A stretch of 6,132 bases of DNA from Chlorobiota bacterium (lineage in GTDB: Bacteria > Bacteroidota > Bacteroidia > Bacteroidales > JAADJA01): the NCBI GenBank assembly GCA_030592565.1, contig JAUVIX010000244.1, positions 1-6,132 on the forward strand. The letters are read 5' to 3'. The translations under genes and the position numbers were made by a program. A model generated the notes under the pieces. It saw nothing but the letters and a program-made list of their open reading frames with translations. It was not told the origin of the DNA and searched no databases. Below, in pieces: positions 5,031-6,132 of the stretch. Positions within the stretch are counted from its first letter, which is position 1; each line of letters opens with the position of its first letter.

Positions 5031-6132
5031 ATGAAACGATTATTATCTATTTTAGTTATGACTGGTGCTATTACATTAATTGGTAATGGACAAAATATTA
5101 TTGGAATTGATGATGAAGAATGCACTTCTTGTTTTCATACATCAACCACTGGAACATATTCAAGTGCCTTAGGTTTTTATACAGTTGCAACAGGACAATA
5201 TACTCTTGCAGGAGGTTATTTGTCAAGAGCACAAGGAAACAGATCATTTGCATTTGGCACGCAGGATACTGCATATATGGTAAATAGTATTGCATTGGGT
5301 TATCAATGCGGCGCAAATGGAAATACTGCTTTTGCCGTCGGATTTAAAGCAAAGGCATATGGAGATTATTCGATGGCTATTGGTGTTGGTCCAAAAGCAC
5401 TAGGATATCGTTCAGTAGCAATAGGTACAACTTCTATATCAAATAATCAAGATTCATTTACTTTTGGAGTAAATGTAAAATCGTCAGCAGATAATACATT
5501 TACATTTGGAATCGGACCTGGTGGGAGTCAGTTTTTAGAGAATACTACTTCAAATTCAATTATTTTTGGTATGGGAAGTACCCTTCCTACATTATTTATA
5601 AGGAGGTCTTATGCAGTTGACAAAACAGGCAGCATAGGCATAGGCAACGTAACCGACCCACAAGCCAAGTTGCATATCAGGGCTGATGACGATGAAGATG
5701 CTGCCATAATGCTTCAGCCGACAAACACCGATTATTCAGGAAAAATTTCATTCGGCGATAACAATCATATGATTTATGGCAAAACAGGTGAGCCTCTCAC
5801 CTTTGAATCGGATAATACAAACGGGTTCTATTTTAATAAAGGTAATGTGGGAATAGGTACAGATTCACCTGGCTATCTTCTTGATGTTGCAGGAAGCATT
5901 AGATTTACAGGCCAACTGTATGATGCAAATGGATTGTTCGAAACAAGCAAATGGGAAGAGAGCGGAAATAAAATTTATTACAACAATGGTAATGTGGGAA
6001 TTGGCATTAACGATCCGCAATCATTACTTGATGTTGCAGGTACGATGAATGTTAGTAATGCCGTTACTTTTGGTAATAACCTACAGATTAATGGAAATCA
6101 AACACTATCTGGCACTCTTAATGTAAACGGAA
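5031..6132 (+). CDS. Secreted fibrous surface protein: YadA-like head plus NVGIG shaft repeats, 3'-truncated by window edge
   Basis: The frame is open from the ATG at 5031 to the last base, giving 367 visible residues. It starts 10 nt after the preceding stop, so it is probably co-transcribed. Residues 1-20 are a Sec signal peptide (MKRLLSILVM..., cleavage near NGQ). A CxxC pair (C31, C34) follows. Residues 45-160 are YadA-like head repeats in which Gly48, 62, 76, 90, 104, 118, 132, 146 and 160 are exactly 14 apart, each in an AxG-like turn (SALG, FAFG, IALG, FAVG, MAIG, VAIG). Such repeats form a trimeric left-handed beta-roll. From residue 200 the protein changes to GSIGIG...AKLHI, then NVGIGTDSP (272-280) and NVGIGINDP (321-329), each followed by LLDVAG. 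This is the shaft motif of Bacteroidota 'tail fibre domain' proteins that often end in a self-cleaving S74 chaperone, which would lie past the edge and is not seen. Likely an adhesin; the export route is unknown. Confidence 0.88.
   Translation, partial: MKRLLSILVMTGAITLIGNGQNIIGIDDEECTSCFHTSTTGTYSSALGFYTVATGQYTLAGGYLSRAQGNRSFAFGTQDTAYMVNSIALGYQCGANGNTAFAVGFKAKAYGDYSMAIGVGPKALGYRSVAIGTTSISNNQDSFTFGVNVKSSADNTFTFGIGPGGSQFLENTTSNSIIFGMGSTLPTLFIRRSYAVDKTGSIGIGNVTDPQAKLHIRADDDEDAAIMLQPTNTDYSGKISFGDNNHMIYGKTGEPLTFESDNTNGFYFNKGNVGIGTDSPGYLLDVAGSIRFTGQLYDANGLFETSKWEESGNKIYYNNGNVGIGINDPQSLLDVAGTMNVSNAVTFGNNLQINGNQTLSGTLNVNG
5163..5510 (+). repeat. YadA-like head repeats, 42-bp (14-residue) period
   Basis: Nine glycine codons at 5172, 5214, 5256, 5298, 5340, 5382, 5424, 5466 and 5508 are spaced by exactly 42 bp without any slip. 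The nucleotide sequence between them has diverged, so the period is preserved at protein level. The next similar turn (IIFG, residue 180) comes after 20 residues, which marks the end of the regular roll. Confidence 0.85.
5841..6040 (+). repeat. Direct repeat of the NVGIG...LLDVAG shaft module (147-bp offset)
   Basis: Bases 5841-5893 and 5988-6040 are two 53-bp copies offset by 147 bp (49 codons). Both start GGTAATGTGGGAAT and end CTTGATGTTGCAGG. The middle differs (GTDSPGY against GINDPQS). A more diverged relative begins at 5628 (GSIGIGNVTDPQAKLHI). The near-identical ends could support recombination that changes shaft length. Confidence 0.75.

Noticed and set aside
5098..5316. Minus-strand open frame of 72 codons
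   Set aside because: It is a shadow of the YadA-like head, whose 14-residue periodicity proves the plus-strand frame.
5601..5637. Perfect Shine-Dalgarno AGGAGGT followed by ATG at 5611
   Set aside because: The ATG is out of frame with the gene and meets a stop after eight codons; the motif simply encodes Arg-Arg-Ser in the real frame.
5163..6132. Repeats considered as a CRISPR array
   Set aside because: The periodicity is protein-level within an open frame; there are no identical DNA repeats with unique spacers.

Overview
The window looks like a chromosomal segment of a Bacteroidota organism (Bacteroidales/Flavobacteriia-like). Several independent signs agree. Two proteins end in a type IX secretion system (T9SS) type A C-terminal sorting domain with a YPNPF motif. 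One lipoprotein carries a Bacteroidota-style signal. There is a DUF3127 protein. Promoter-like sites fit the Bacteroidota consensus (TTTG, 19-21 nt, TAnnTTTG) rather than the E. coli one, and most starts lack a Shine-Dalgarno sequence.

Layout. (1) Bases 1-1491, + strand: the 3' part of a large secreted cysteine peptidase of the gingipain family (C25), cut by the left edge, followed by an Ig-like domain, a second beta-sandwich and a T9SS sorting domain. (2) Bases 1504-1869, - strand and convergent with it: a small DUF3127 protein whose acidic tail ends in DDLPF, like the tip of single-stranded DNA-binding protein (SSB). (3) Bases 1870-2466: about 600 bases without a credible gene. They hold a candidate promoter for the DUF3127 gene, a very good + strand promoter at 2102-2133, leader hairpins, and a 167-bp nested palindromic element (2258-2424) resembling dispersed repeats. 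(4) Bases 2467-6132, + strand: three tightly packed genes, probably one operon. They encode a 355-aa lipoprotein of unknown function, a T9SS cargo protein that is probably a beta-propeller, and a secreted fibrous protein that runs off the right edge. The last has a YadA-like head with exact 14-residue periodicity, followed by 'NVGIGT' shaft repeats of the kind often found upstream of an S74 chaperone domain.

Right-hand genes together: all three carry export signals, so the operon probably builds or decorates the cell surface (lipoprotein, T9SS-anchored propeller, fibrous adhesin). This is inference from context; no enzymatic activity is recognisable in them. The operon is visibly more AT-rich than the left half, and the last gene changes composition sharply at its head/shaft boundary, which suggests modular exchange. 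I see no CRISPR array, tRNA, rRNA, intact insertion sequence or convincing intrinsic terminator.
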